The notes beneath the pieces are model-generated. The model saw nothing but the letters and a program-made list of their open reading frames with translations, made no database searches and had not been told where the DNA came from. Below are positions 1 to 9,120 of a stretch of 64,000 nucleotides of DNA, piece after piece. The stretch is from Bradyrhizobium prioriisuperbiae (GTDB lineage: Bacteria; Pseudomonadota; Alphaproteobacteria; Rhizobiales; Xanthobacteraceae): NCBI RefSeq assembly GCF_032397745.1, contig NZ_CP135921.1, positions 8,916,501 to 8,980,500 on the forward strand, written 5' to 3'. Within the stretch, counting starts at the first letter, position 1, and every line of letters starts with the position of its first letter. The translations under genes and the position numbers were made by a program.

Positions 1-423
1 GGCGAGGCCGGCCGTGGCTTCGCCGTGGTGGCATCGGAGGTGAAAGCGCTGGCCTCGCAGACCGCGAAAGCGACCGACGAGATCACCGCCCAGATTGACG
101 GCATGCAGTCAGCGACAAGGCTGTCCGTCGACAACATCAAGAAGATCAGTGGCACCATCGGTCTGATCTCGGAGATCTCGGCGACCATCGCCGCCGCGGT
201 CGAGGAACAGGGCGCCGCGACCCAGGAAATCGCACGCAACGTCCAGAACTCCGCGCAACTGAGCGTTCAGGTCGCAAATGACGTCAGCGAAGTCAGCCGC
301 GGCACCGGCGAAACCGGTTCGGCATCCGCCCAGGTGCTGTCGGCGGCACAATCGCTGTCGGTGGAAAGCACACGGCTGAAGACCGAGGTCGACAAGTTCC
401 TCGAGGCGGTCCGCGCGGCGTAA
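1..423 (+). CDS. Methyl-accepting chemotaxis protein, C-terminal part (cut by window edge)
   Basis: The reading frame is open from base 1, so the gene begins before the window and only the last 140 residues are present. They are the descending half of the chemoreceptor cytoplasmic hairpin: the motif [15 protein letters not shown] that follows the hairpin tip, then the heptad-rich helix ending in [14 protein letters not shown]. Such receptors relay ligand signals to CheA/CheW. The segment is nearly the same as the end of the next gene (701-2383), so the two are tandem paralogues. The Met at base 25 is internal and is not the start. Confidence 0.93.
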   Translation, partial: GEAGRGFAVVASEVKALASQTAKATDEITAQIDGMQSATRLSVDNIKKISGTIGLISEISATIAAAVEEQGAATQEIARNVQNSAQLSVQVANDVSEVSRGTGETGSASAQVLSAAQSLSVESTRLKTEVDKFLEAVRAA

Positions 424-700
424 GCACCGCGGGACATTGGCCACTTTCCCACCTTTCGGCCCACCGTCCGACACATGAGTCCGTCATGGCACTTACAGCC
501 GGGCGGAGGACGAACTTTGCGGTCGGTATGTCTGTGCCGTTTACCAAGATTTTAGCTAATTGATTAACAATCCGATAGCGGATGAGGAAGCCGACGGCTT
601 CGGAATTCGACTTGAATGCCCAATCACACAATCCCCGCGACGTTCAGCCGCCGGATGCATCCGGCCGTCAACAGGTCAGAACGACCTCAAGGATCTCCCG

Positions 701-2383
701 ATGCTTTCGAAGTTTTCCATCCGCACCAAGATCACGGCGGTCATCGCTGTGCTGCTGATCCTCATGACAGGCATGGGTGCCTTCGCAATCCGGCAGATGC
801 ATGCCATCAACGCCAGCACCGTTGATATTCAGACCGTCTGGCTTCCGAGTGTTCGCGTTCTCGGGGAGTTGCGTGCCAATACCATCACCTACCGATCCGT
901 GGTCCGCGCCCATGTGATGGCAACCGACGAGGCCGGCAAGGCCGCTCAGGAGAAGCGCCTCGCCGCGATGATGGAAGCCATGGACAAATCACGCCGCGCC
1001 TATGAACCCCTCATCGCCTCGCCTGAGGAACAGGCCCTCTACGATGAGTTCAGGAAAACATGGACTGATTTCTCTTCCGGCGTCCAGGATCTGCTGGTCA
1101 TCTCGCGCAAAAGCCAATTTACCGAAGCACGCGATTACAACGACAGCAAGGTCAATCCGCTCGGGCTGAAGGCTGACGAAATCCTGAAGAAGGACATCGA
1201 CCTGAACAATCGCGGCGCCGATACCGCGGCAGCAGAATCCGCCAGTTCGTTCTCGCTCGCCTTCAAGATGGTCGTCGCGATGCTGGTGCTCTCGATCGTC
1301 TTTGGCATCGCGATCGGCTTCTATCTTATCCGCGACGTGTCGCGGGGCATCGCCTCGATCGTGACCCCAATGCGGGCGCTCGGCACCGGTGATCTGACCG
1401 CTGAGGTCCCGCACCAGGGCGAAGCCACCGAAATCGGCCAGATGGCGGATACGCTGCAGGTGTTCAAGGACGCGCTGATCGCCAAACGCGCAGCCGATGC
1501 CGCGGCGGCCGCGGACGCCGAAGCGAAGATCGCCCGCGGGCAGCGGGTCGACGGCATCACCCGGCAGTTCGAAACCCTGATCGGCGAACTGGTCGGCTCG
1601 CTGTCATCCTCATCGACCGAACTGGAAGCCGCCGCCGATACCCTGACGACCACCGCGGAAGCGACCGGCAAGATTTCGAGCGAGGCCGCACTGACCTCGG
1701 AAGAAGTCTCCAGCAACGTGCAGTCGGTTGCCAGCGCCACCGAGGAGATCACCTCGTCGGTGCAGGAAATCGGCCGCCAGGTGCAGGAAGCCAGCCGCGT
1801 TGCCGGGGAAGCGGTCCGGCAGGCGCAAAAAACCAACAGCAGCATCGTCGAACTGACGACAGCTGCGGCCCGCATCGGCGATGTCATCAAGCTGATCAGC
1901 GCGGTGGCGGAGCAAACCAACCTGCTCGCACTCAATGCCACCATCGAAGCCGCACGGGCCGGCGACGCCGGACGTGGCTTCGCGGTCGTCGCATCCGAGG
2001 TCAAGGCACTTGCGGCGCAGACCTCAAAGGCCACCGAGGACATCAGCCAGCAGATCGCGGGAATCCAATCCGCGACCGAAGCGTCGGTGCAGACGATCAA
2101 GGAGGTCGGCGCGACCATCGACCTGATCTCGGAGATCTCCTCGACCATTGCAGCCGCGGTCGAAGAACAGGGTGCGGCCACCCAGGAAATCTCCCGCAAC
2201 ATCCAGCATGCTGCGCAGCGCAGCAACAGCCTCGCCGGCAACATCAACGACGTCAGCCGCGGCGCCGGCGAGACTGGCTCGGCATCGAGCCAGGTGCTGT
2301 CATCGGCGCAGATGCTGGCGAACGACAGTGGTCGCCTCAAGATCGAGGTCGAGAAATTCCTGGCCACCGTGCGCGCCGCTTGA
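701..2383 (+). CDS. Methyl-accepting chemotaxis protein with 4HB-type sensor, HAMP and signalling domain
   Basis: A 560-residue transmembrane chemoreceptor. The ATG at 701 is chosen over an upstream in-frame Met at 560 because the product then starts MLSKFSIRTKI just before the first membrane helix (about residues 10-31). An external, mostly helical sensor region follows (about 32-187, four-helix-bundle type), then a second membrane helix (about 188-210), a HAMP domain (about 211-265) and the signalling hairpin with tip EQTNLLALNATIEAARAG near residue 405. It should feed the CheA/CheW pathway; the ligand is unknown. The C-terminal half closely matches the truncated receptor upstream, which indicates tandem duplication. 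A strong terminator follows 25 bases after the stop. Confidence 0.93.
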   Translation: MLSKFSIRTKITAVIAVLLILMTGMGAFAIRQMHAINASTVDIQTVWLPSVRVLGELRANTITYRSVVRAHVMATDEAGKAAQEKRLAAMMEAMDKSRRAYEPLIASPEEQALYDEFRKTWTDFSSGVQDLLVISRKSQFTEARDYNDSKVNPLGLKADEILKKDIDLNNRGADTAAAESASSFSLAFKMVVAMLVLSIVFGIAIGFYLIRDVSRGIASIVTPMRALGTGDLTAEVPHQGEATEIGQMADTLQVFKDALIAKRAADAAAAADAEAKIARGQRVDGITRQFETLIGELVGSLSSSSTELEAAADTLTTTAEATGKISSEAALTSEEVSSNVQSVASATEEITSSVQEIGRQVQEASRVAGEAVRQAQKTNSSIVELTTAAARIGDVIKLISAVAEQTNLLALNATIEAARAGDAGRGFAVVASEVKALAAQTSKATEDISQQIAGIQSATEASVQTIKEVGATIDLISEISSTIAAAVEEQGAATQEISRNIQHAAQRSNSLAGNINDVSRGAGETGSASSQVLSSAQMLANDSGRLKIEVEKFLATVRAA

Positions 2384-2407
2384 CCCGACGTTCACGACCT
2401 TGATTAC

Positions 2408-2439
2408 AGCCGGCGGCTCACCAAGCCGCCGGCTTTTTT
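2408..2439 (+). terminator. Rho-independent terminator after the chemoreceptor gene
   Basis: A perfect 11-bp stem (AGCCGGCGGCT pairing with AGCCGCCGGCT) with a 5-base loop, running into six T residues. It ends the + strand chemoreceptor transcript just before the end of the converging gene at 2448. Confidence 0.9.
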
Positions 2440-2447
2440 GCGCCTGA

Positions 2448-2825
2448 TCAGTTGCAGACGTCGACACGCCGCCAGCGCCAGCCGTAGGACGTCAACACCC
2501 GCCGCACCTGGTAGCAGCCATCGGTGGAAGGATAATCCCAGTAGCCGGTGTATGGCCCGACGAACGCGAAGCGCCGGAAATGGTGATGATGGTGGCGGTA
2601 ACCCGGACCGGCTACGCGCATCCCACCTCCGACAAACGACCCCGCAGCCATCGGCCTGATGACGCCGGCGGGCCGCCCCATCCCAAATCCTCCGGCGCGC
2701 AAGCCTCCGCTTCGCATGCCGCCACCACCTCCACCATGGCCGCCGCGAGCCAGCGCGTCGGCCGGTATTGCGGCGACACCCACTGCGGCCACGGCGACAA
2801 GGGCCAACACAGTCTTGATCATCAT
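2448..2825 (-). CDS. Small exported glycine-rich protein
   Basis: A 125-residue protein with a clear Sec signal peptide (MMIKTVLALVAVAAVGVAA, predicted cleavage near ADALA|RGG). A Gly/Arg/Met-rich stretch follows (about 27-70), then a run of five His residues and a C-terminal part rich in aromatic and basic residues (FVGPYTGYWDYP, WRWRRVDVCN). Two Cys residues (about 103 and 124) could form a disulfide outside the cytoplasm. Similar short Gly-rich exported proteins are common in Bradyrhizobium relatives and have no known function. It converges on the chemoreceptor gene. The His run might bind metal, but that is speculation. Confidence 0.75.
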   Translation of the reverse strand: MMIKTVLALVAVAAVGVAAIPADALARGGHGGGGGGMRSGGLRAGGFGMGRPAGVIRPMAAGSFVGGGMRVAGPGYRHHHHHFRRFAFVGPYTGYWDYPSTDGCYQVRRVLTSYGWRWRRVDVCN

Positions 2826-2996
2826 GTCACTCCAACATCAAGCAGCCCCGCTCGATGTGAACACCTCGCGCAAAGAAATATTTCGCGCCGGGACAATGGA
2901 GCGGGGATTTTTACCTGATCGGGCGTGCTTGACGCGCAGCGCATCGGTCAGTGATCAGGCGATCAGGCGATCGTATGACGTCCGGAAAGCGGCGGA

Positions 2997-4085
2997 TCAG
3001 CCGCCGACCTGTCCGCGGTGCCGCAACAGATGGTCGGCCAGTACGCAGGCCATCATGGCCTCGCCGACCGGCACGGCACGAATGCCGACGCAGGGATCGT
3101 GACGTCCTTTGGTCAGGATGTCTGTCTCGGCGCCCTGACGGTCGATCGTACGACGCGGCGTCAAAATCGATGACGTCGGTTTGACGGCAAACCGCGCGAC
3201 CACGGCCTGCCCGGTCGAGATACCACCGAGAATCCCGCCGGCATGATTGGAGGTGAAAACCGGGCCATTGTTGCCCATGCGCATCTCGTCAGCATTCTGC
3301 TCACCGCTGAGTTCGGCCGCACCGAAGCCCGCGCCGATCTCGACGCCCTTGACCGCGTTGATGCTCATCAGCGCCGCAGCGAGGTCGCTGTCCAGCTTGC
3401 CGTAGATCGGCGCGCCGAGACCAGCGGGCACGCCCTCCGCCACCACCTCGATCACCGCACCGATCGACGAGCCGCTTTTGCGGATGCCGTCGAGATAATC
3501 CGCATAGAATGCGGCACTGTCCTTGTCGGGGCAGAAAAACGGATTCTGGTCGACTTGCTCCCAGTCCCAGTTGTCGCGATTGATCTTGTGCGGCCCCATT
3601 TGCACCAGAGCGCCCCGCACCGTCACGCCCGGCAAGACCTTGCGCGCGATCGCGCCGGCCGCAACCCGGCTCGCGGTCTCGCGCGCCGACGAGCGCCCGC
3701 CACCACGATAGTCGCGCAGGCCGTACTTCGCCTCATAAGTGAAATCGGCATGTCCCGGTCGGAACTTGTCCTTGATCTCCGAATAATCCTTCGATCGCTG
3801 ATCGGTGTTCTCGATCAGCAACGCGATCGGCGTGCCTGTCGTCACCTGCTCGCCGGTGTCGTCATTGATCATGACACCCGACAGGATCTTCACCGCATCG
3901 GCTTCCTGCCGCTGAGTGGTGAAGCGCGACTGTCCGGGGCGGCGGCGATCGAGATCGCGCTGGATCTCATCCAGCCGCAGCGGAATTTTCGGCGGGCAGC
4001 CATCGACCACGCAGCCGATCGCCGGCCCGTGGCTTTCGCCGAAGGTCGTCACGCGGAACAGCTGGCCGAAAGTATTGAATGACAT
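2997..4085 (-). CDS. aroC: Chorismate synthase
   Basis: This 362-residue protein converts 5-enolpyruvylshikimate 3-phosphate to chorismate with reduced FMN, the last shared step of aromatic biosynthesis. The N terminus has the family signature ([20 protein letters not shown]). The basic phosphate/FMN-binding segment [14 protein letters not shown] and the [21 protein letters not shown] motif lie around residues 105-145. Length is normal for the family. It is the third gene of a minus-strand group, fabI - phosphatase - aroC, with 40 bases between the phosphatase stop and this start, so cotranscription is likely. Confidence 0.98.
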   Translation of the reverse strand: MSFNTFGQLFRVTTFGESHGPAIGCVVDGCPPKIPLRLDEIQRDLDRRRPGQSRFTTQRQEADAVKILSGVMINDDTGEQVTTGTPIALLIENTDQRSKDYSEIKDKFRPGHADFTYEAKYGLRDYRGGGRSSARETASRVAAGAIARKVLPGVTVRGALVQMGPHKINRDNWDWEQVDQNPFFCPDKDSAAFYADYLDGIRKSGSSIGAVIEVVAEGVPAGLGAPIYGKLDSDLAAALMSINAVKGVEIGAGFGAAELSGEQNADEMRMGNNGPVFTSNHAGGILGGISTGQAVVARFAVKPTSSILTPRRTIDRQGAETDILTKGRHDPCVGIRAVPVGEAMMACVLADHLLRHRGQVGG

Positions 4086-4125
4086 TGTGTCGATCGATCC
4101 GGATTGCAGGGACTAGATCACGCTC

Positions 4126-4728
4126 TCACGCGTATTTGCTACAGGCCCCATCGGCAAAAACGTACACCACTCCCTGTTCGATGGTCAGGTCCGATGCGCC
4201 TTCCGGCGTCTCGACGCCGAGTGCGACCAGAAGCGCCCGGGCGGTGCCGCCATGGGCCACGGCAACCGTATCGGCTTTCAGCGAGTCATACCAGTCGCGC
4301 ATCCGCACCGTGACCGAGGCATAACTTTCGCCGCCCGGCGGCGGCACGCCCCATTTGTCGCTTTCACGCGAGGCGAAGATCTCCGGATCGGACGCCCGCA
4401 TCTGAGGCAGCGTCGAGCCTTCCCAGCGGCCATAGGCGATTTCGCGCAGCCGATCGTCGATCGCATAGTCTGCCAGCGGCAACTGCAATGCCCCGCGCAG
4501 CAATTCCATGGTCTGGCGCGCCCGCCCCAGCGGGCTTGCAACAAACGGCAGTGTCTCGACGCCGCGTTCGTCGCGGCTGAACAGGTCACCCAGGATGCCG
4601 CCGGCCTGCACCGCCTGCTTGCGTCCAACGTCGTTCAGCGGAATATCCTGACTGCCCTGAAAGCGGCCGGTCGCATTCCATTCGGTTTCGCCATGGCGAA
4701 TGTAATAGACAACAGGCTTGGACATCAC
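4126..4728 (-). CDS. Histidine phosphatase (phosphoglycerate mutase-like) family protein
   Basis: A 200-residue member of the histidine phosphatase superfamily. The catalytic RHGET motif is at residues 11-15 (YYIRHGETEWN), a second basic patch SPLGRARQT lies near 86, an acidic REIAYGRWEG near 116, and the second catalytic His is in VAVAHGGTARALL near 158. The family dephosphorylates small phosphate esters; the substrate cannot be read from the sequence. The start has two Met codons (MMSKPVV). The gene begins 8 bases after the fabI stop and precedes aroC, so it probably belongs to the same transcript. Confidence 0.9.
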   Translation of the reverse strand: MMSKPVVYYIRHGETEWNATGRFQGSQDIPLNDVGRKQAVQAGGILGDLFSRDERGVETLPFVASPLGRARQTMELLRGALQLPLADYAIDDRLREIAYGRWEGSTLPQMRASDPEIFASRESDKWGVPPPGGESYASVTVRMRDWYDSLKADTVAVAHGGTARALLVALGVETPEGASDLTIEQGVVYVFADGACSKYA

Positions 4729-4736
4729 GCGGCGAT

Positions 4737-5555
4737 CTAGTCCTTGCCGAGCGAAATGTCCGGTGCGTCCGGACGCTTCATGCCGACAACATGATAGCCG
4801 GCGTCGACATGGTGCACTTCACCGGTGACGCCGCGCGACATGTCGGACAGGAGATACAGCGCGCTGTCGCCGACATCCTCGATCGTCACCGTGCGCCGCA
4901 GCGGCGCGTTGTATTCGTTCCACTTCAGAATATAGCGGAAGTCACCGATGCCCGATGCCGCCAGCGTCTTGATCGGGCCGGCCGAGATGGCGTTGACGCG
5001 AATGTTCTTCTCGCCGAGGTCGGCGGCCAGATAACGCACCGAAGCTTCGAGCGCGGCCTTGGCGACGCCCATCACGTTGTAGTGCGGCATCCACTTCTCG
5101 GCGCCGTAATAGGTCAGCGTGATGATCGACCCGCCATCGGTCATCAGCTTTTCCGCGCGCTGCGCGATCGCGGTCAGCGAGTAGCAGCTGATCAGCATTG
5201 TCTTGGAGAAATTGTCGGCGGTGGTCTCGAGGTAGCGGCCGTCGAGCTGGTCCTTGTCGGAGAACGCGATGGCGTGAACGACGAAGTCGATCTTGCCCCA
5301 CTGCTTCTCGAGCTCCGCGAACACCGCGTCGATGGTCGCGGCATCGGTTACGTCGCAATGACCGAGCGTGATGGCGCCGAGCTCTGCTGCCAGTGGCTCG
5401 ACACGCTTTTTCAGCGCGTCGCCCTGCCAGGTCAGCGCGAGCTCCGCGCCTGCGGCACGGCAGGCCTTGGCGATGCCGAAGGCGATGGAACGGTTGTTGG
5501 CGACACCCAGAATGACGCCCCGTTTGCCCTTCATCAGACCCGACACATCCGCCAT
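4737..5555 (-). CDS. fabI: Enoyl-[acyl-carrier-protein] reductase (NADH), FabI type
   Basis: This 272-residue enzyme performs the NADH-dependent reduction of trans-2-enoyl-ACP that closes each cycle of fatty acid elongation. It is an SDR-fold protein with the FabI-type nucleotide-binding region (GVILGVANNRSIAFGIAKA, about 13-31) and the FabI active-site pattern Tyr159-x6-Lys166 (with Tyr149 before it) in YYGAEKWMPHYNVMGVAKAAL. A later SAGPIKTLAASGI segment matches the substrate-binding loop. Length is normal. It is first in the group fabI - phosphatase - aroC. The divergent sigma factor gene starts 158 bases away. Confidence 0.96.
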   Translation of the reverse strand: MADVSGLMKGKRGVILGVANNRSIAFGIAKACRAAGAELALTWQGDALKKRVEPLAAELGAITLGHCDVTDAATIDAVFAELEKQWGKIDFVVHAIAFSDKDQLDGRYLETTADNFSKTMLISCYSLTAIAQRAEKLMTDGGSIITLTYYGAEKWMPHYNVMGVAKAALEASVRYLAADLGEKNIRVNAISAGPIKTLAASGIGDFRYILKWNEYNAPLRRTVTIEDVGDSALYLLSDMSRGVTGEVHHVDAGYHVVGMKRPDAPDISLGKD

Positions 5556-5713
5556 TCGCTCACATCCCTGCCTCGATATAGACGTCTCTCAATGACACAG
5601 CCCTCCTGGGGCTTCAAGCCGGCGAATAGCGCGTATCATCCCTTAACCGGCGGAATAGCTGCAGCTTTCAGGTGTTCTGATCGGTATACGACACTAACGG
5701 CCCGGGACCGTCC

Positions 5714-6202
5714 ATGAGCGCCTTCCGCCAGAGCATCGAAACCGTCATTCCGGCACTGCGCCGGTATGCCCGTGCGCTGACCCGCGACAGCGATATCGCC
5801 GACGATCTCGTGCAGGACACGCTGGTGCGGGCGCTGCGCTCCGAAAAACTGTTCGTGGGTGGTGACCTGCGGAGCTGGCTCTACACCATCCTGACCAATC
5901 TCAACCGGAACCGACGCCGGTCACTTGCGCGCAAGCCGTCGATGACCACGCTTGTCGACACCGCGATCGACGCCAGCGGCACGGAAGCGGAAAGCCGGGA
6001 TATCGCAGCGGCGCTCGCCACGCTCGTGGAAGACCAGCGGGCGGTGCTGTTGCTGGTGGTGCTGGAGGGACTGAGTTACCGCGAGGTCGCCGACATCCAG
6101 AGCGTGCCGATCGGCACGGTGATGTCGCGCCTCGCCCGCGCCCGCGCCCATGTCAAAGCCTACCTCGAAGGCGAGCGCCCTGCGCTGCGCCGGGTGAAAT
6201 AA
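5714..6202 (+). CDS. ECF-type RNA polymerase sigma factor
   Basis: A 162-residue sigma-70 family protein of ECF size. Region 2 (about residues 7-65) has the core-binding and -10 recognition pattern ARALTRDSDIADDLVQDTLV. Region 4 (about 103-150) ends in the helix-turn-helix LEGLSYREVADIQSVPIGTV followed by MSRLARARAHV. It should direct polymerase to a small stress regulon. The next gene, 30 bases downstream, encodes a membrane anti-sigma factor that probably holds it inactive. No consensus autoregulated promoter was identified. Confidence 0.93.
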   Translation: MSAFRQSIETVIPALRRYARALTRDSDIADDLVQDTLVRALRSEKLFVGGDLRSWLYTILTNLNRNRRRSLARKPSMTTLVDTAIDASGTEAESRDIAAALATLVEDQRAVLLLVVLEGLSYREVADIQSVPIGTVMSRLARARAHVKAYLEGERPALRRVK

Positions 6203-6232
6203 CGATGTTCAGAAGATCAGGGGACCACGATC

Positions 6233-7000
6233 ATGACTGAGCCCAACATCCCCGTCACGGAAGATGAACTGCACGCCTATGTCGACAACGAACTGCCTGC
6301 GGAACGCAGCCAGGCCGTGCAGGAGTGGCTGACAGCGCATCCCGAAGACGCCGAACGCGTCCGCGCGTGGCGCGCCTTGGGCGACGAGTTGCACCGACGC
6401 TATGGCGGCGTGGTCGACGAACCGGTGCCGCAGCGGCTCGATCTGGATCGGCTGGTGACGCGCCCGCGCACTTGGATCTGGAGCGCCGTGGCCGCCACGT
6501 TGCTTGCGTTCATTATCGGCAGTGGTGCGGGATGGATGGCTCACAATGCCTGGGCAACCGAACTCAGCCCCAGCGAAGCGCTGCGTGACGAAGCGATCAC
6601 GGCGCACAAGCTCTATACCGGCGAAGTGCGCCATCCGGTCGAAGTCACGAGCAACGAGCAGGAGCACCTGCTGTCGTGGCTGTCACGCCGCGTCGGCACC
6701 ACGTTGCGCGCACCCAATCTGGCAAAATACGATTTGAAATTGCTGGGCGGACGGCTGCTGCCCGGCATCAGCGGCCCCGCCGCGTTGTTCATGTATGAGA
6801 GCGCATCGGGCGAGCGCATCACGCTGTACTGCACACCCGTGAAGGCGCCGAACAGCACGCTGATCTACAAGGACGCCGACGACACCGGATCGGTGCAGTG
6901 GATCGAGAACGATTACGGCTGGGTGGTCAGCGGTCCGGTCAACAGGGACAAGCTGAAGGTCGTGGCCACGGCGGCGTATGAGCAGCTCGAAACCCGATAA
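6233..7000 (+). CDS. Transmembrane anti-sigma factor
   Basis: A 255-residue protein encoded right after the ECF sigma gene. The N-terminal cytoplasmic part (about 1-80) has the anti-sigma helical pattern ELHAYVDNELPAERSQAVQEWL with a conserved DNELP core. One membrane helix follows (about 84-108, WSAVAATLLAFIIGSGAGW), then a periplasmic domain of about 145 residues. The N-terminal domain lacks the His-x3-Cys-x2-Cys zinc motif of ZAS-type anti-sigmas, so a zinc-thiol redox switch is unlikely. By family analogy it sequesters the sigma factor at the membrane until a periplasmic signal releases it. The stop lies 21 bases from the end of a converging gene. Confidence 0.88.
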   Translation: MTEPNIPVTEDELHAYVDNELPAERSQAVQEWLTAHPEDAERVRAWRALGDELHRRYGGVVDEPVPQRLDLDRLVTRPRTWIWSAVAATLLAFIIGSGAGWMAHNAWATELSPSEALRDEAITAHKLYTGEVRHPVEVTSNEQEHLLSWLSRRVGTTLRAPNLAKYDLKLLGGRLLPGISGPAALFMYESASGERITLYCTPVKAPNSTLIYKDADDTGSVQWIENDYGWVVSGPVNRDKLKVVATAAYEQLETR

Positions 7001-7021
7001 AGGCGGCGCAAAAGCGGACGT

Positions 7022-7330
7022 TCAGTTCGAACGGCCGCTGTCCCGCTGGCTGGCAAGCCACTCCGACAGAGGCGTGGCGGCCTTCGGCTTTGAACTTTCC
7101 TTGGCGCCCTTCGACGCAGCCTTCTTTTTCGGCGCTGCCGTCACGGCCGGCGCGCGCGCGGCCTCCTCGGCTTCCTTCGCCAGACGCAGGGCGCGCAGGC
7201 GCTCCATGTTCTTGCGCACGGCGACGGCGCCGGCCTCATAATCGGCCAGTGCCTTCGCGCCCTCAGTGGACGCAATCTTCTGCTTTTCGAGACGTGCCGC
7301 TTGGGCGGGATTCGACGGTTTGCTGCTCAT
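7022..7330 (-). CDS. Conserved small hypothetical protein, Lys/Ala-rich
   Basis: A 102-residue protein starting MSSKPSNPAQAARLEKQKIA; an upstream in-frame Met at 7339 is less likely. The first 60 residues are predicted helical and highly charged (ALADYEAGAVAVRKNMERLRALRLAKE). An Ala/Lys-rich linker (APKKKAASKGAKESSKP) follows, ending in the short motif TPLSEWLASQRDSGRSN. There is no signal peptide or membrane segment. The layout suits a cytoplasmic or nucleic-acid-associated protein, but no function is recognised. It converges on the anti-sigma gene. Confidence 0.7.
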   Translation of the reverse strand: MSSKPSNPAQAARLEKQKIASTEGAKALADYEAGAVAVRKNMERLRALRLAKEAEEAARAPAVTAAPKKKAASKGAKESSKPKAATPLSEWLASQRDSGRSN

Positions 7331-7520
7331 CCACTGCATATAGGCTTTTATACGCCAATTACCAGCATCTGGTGTGCCGCTTCATGCCTTCCCGGCTTCT
7401 GCTCAGAGGCAGGGAAAACATCGTAAGCCGATGATTTCAATTAAGTTTTTGATCCATCCCGGCGCATTAACGCCGTTGCGCGGAAGATGAATATCAGACT
7501 CACCGCACCGGCCGCCCCGA

Positions 7521-8483
7521 TCACTCCATCCCGCTGCGCGGGTTGTAGGGATGCTGGCTGCGCCATTTCTCCATCAGGGCCTCCAGTTCAGCATCCGAGC
7601 CGTCCGGCAAGGCAATCCGCACCGCGATGAAAAGGTCGCCGGCGGTGCCTTTGGCTTTTGGCATGCCCTTGCCCTTCAGCCGGAAGGTCCGGCCGCTGGT
7701 GGTGTTCTTGGGGATCGACAATTCCACCGCGCCGTCGAGCGTCGGCACGCGGACCTTGGCCCCGAGCACCGCCTCATAGAGCGTGATCGGCAGGTCGGCG
7801 CGCAGATTGTCGCCGTCTACCTTGAACACCGGATGGGGCGCGATGTTGAGGGTGATCAGCACATCGCCGGGCGGATGTCCTGGCGCGCTTTCGCCCTGCC
7901 CCTTGAGCCGGACCTGCTGGCCCGCGGTGACACCTTTCGGAATCCGGACATTGAGTTCCTTGCCGGTCGGCAGCCGAATGCGTTTCTCGCCGCCGTGCAC
8001 GCTCTCTTCGAGAGACACGTTCAGCGCGACGCTGAGGTCGAGATCGGGGGCGGATGGCGCGTCGTATTCGAAGGTCCGCGCGCCTGCGCCGCCACGGCCA
8101 CCGCGCACGCCACCGGCCGCGCCGCCGAACATGCTGTTGAGGATGTCTTCAAAGCCACCGCCGCCGGCACCCGGCCCACCGCCGCGGAAGCTGTACTCGA
8201 AGCCGCCGGGACCGCCGGCGCGGCCGGCACCGCCGCCTCCGGGAAACCCCTGGAAGCGTGGCTTGCCCTCGGCATCGATCTCGCCGCGGTCGAACTGCTT
8301 GCGCTTGTCCTCGTCGCCAACGATCTCGTTGGCCGAATTCACTTCGGCAAACCGCCCGGCAGCCTTCGGATCGTTCTTGTTGGCATCGGGGTGATGCTTC
8401 TTGGCGAGCTTGCGAAACGCGCTTTTGATCTCGGCAGCGCTGGCGTTCCGCTGCACCCCCAAGACCTCATAGGGGTCGCGCAT
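7521..8483 (-). CDS. DnaJ-type (CbpA-like) co-chaperone without zinc-finger domain
   Basis: A 320-residue Hsp40. The J domain (residues 1-70) has the HPD tripeptide in KLAKKHHPDANKND, needed to stimulate DnaK ATPase. A long Gly/Phe-rich linker (about 78-140) follows, then two C-terminal beta substrate-binding domains with DLDLSVALNVSLEES and the typical GQQVRLKGQGE and GRTFRLKGKGMP repeats. The Cys-rich zinc region of DnaJ is absent, so this is the CbpA/type II class, not the main DnaJ. It likely supports DnaK in the cytoplasm. No neighbouring chaperone gene is present. Confidence 0.93.
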   Translation of the reverse strand: MRDPYEVLGVQRNASAAEIKSAFRKLAKKHHPDANKNDPKAAGRFAEVNSANEIVGDEDKRKQFDRGEIDAEGKPRFQGFPGGGGAGRAGGPGGFEYSFRGGGPGAGGGGFEDILNSMFGGAAGGVRGGRGGAGARTFEYDAPSAPDLDLSVALNVSLEESVHGGEKRIRLPTGKELNVRIPKGVTAGQQVRLKGQGESAPGHPPGDVLITLNIAPHPVFKVDGDNLRADLPITLYEAVLGAKVRVPTLDGAVELSIPKNTTSGRTFRLKGKGMPKAKGTAGDLFIAVRIALPDGSDAELEALMEKWRSQHPYNPRSGME

Positions 8484-8595
8484 CCGTCTCGTCTCCTTCG
8501 GGAAATGAAATCAAAGTCCAGAATCGAGCTGATTAGCCCTTCAGCCCCTCATCTGGGAAGCCCGTGGCATTTCTGCAACGGGTTCGAGGGGCCCA

Positions 8596-9042
8596 TCAGC
8601 TCCGTTTCCAGGGCTGCATGGCGCGGATTTCCCAGCGGCTGCCGGCTTTGCAGGCTTCGCCCTGCAGCCAGGCCTCGGAGCGGCCCTTCACGTAGCTCGC
8701 CAGGAAATCCCGGCAGGTGCGACCCTCGGCGGTATAGGAACTGGCGAGCGGCGTCACCGATCCCCGCGCTCCGGTTTTGGGGTTTTCCCACGGCTGGCTG
8801 GAATCCTTGGCACCGCGGGTCAGGACGTCGGACGCCGCGTTGCGCGCGAATGCCATGTCGCTGTCGGTCGGCCCGTCATCGGCCGCGGGCGTCGGCGCGG
8901 GTTGCGACACCGGCGTGATCGAACCGGTGACCTCCGCCGGATCCACGACAGGCTCCGCCTTGGGCGTGGCCATCTGGCTCTGGCCGATCCGGTAGGAACA
9001 GCCGCCGCAGGTGGCCACCACAATCGCGGCCAGCACCGCCAT
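8596..9042 (-). CDS. Surface lipoprotein, RT0821/Lpp0805-like
   Basis: With the ATG at 9042 the product has 148 residues and starts MAVLAAIVVATCGGCSYRIG, a short signal sequence ending in a lipobox-like Cys. A longer in-frame reading starts at 9174 but would overlap the divergent pdxH gene and has no signal, so the shorter form is preferred; a non-ATG start slightly upstream remains possible. A Pro/Ala linker is followed by a compact C-terminal domain (RGSVTPLASSYTAEGRTCRDFLASYV, then GEACKAGSRWEI) typical of the RT0821/Lpp0805 surface-protein family. Its function is unknown; an outer-membrane location is inferred. Confidence 0.7.
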   Translation of the reverse strand: MAVLAAIVVATCGGCSYRIGQSQMATPKAEPVVDPAEVTGSITPVSQPAPTPAADDGPTDSDMAFARNAASDVLTRGAKDSSQPWENPKTGARGSVTPLASSYTAEGRTCRDFLASYVKGRSEAWLQGEACKAGSRWEIRAMQPWKRS

Positions 9043-9120
9043 CGCCCAGCGCGCACCGGATAGGCTATCGCCGTTCGATCCCCTATATAGGAGCGGTGAT
9101 GCGTTCCTGAACGCTGGCCG

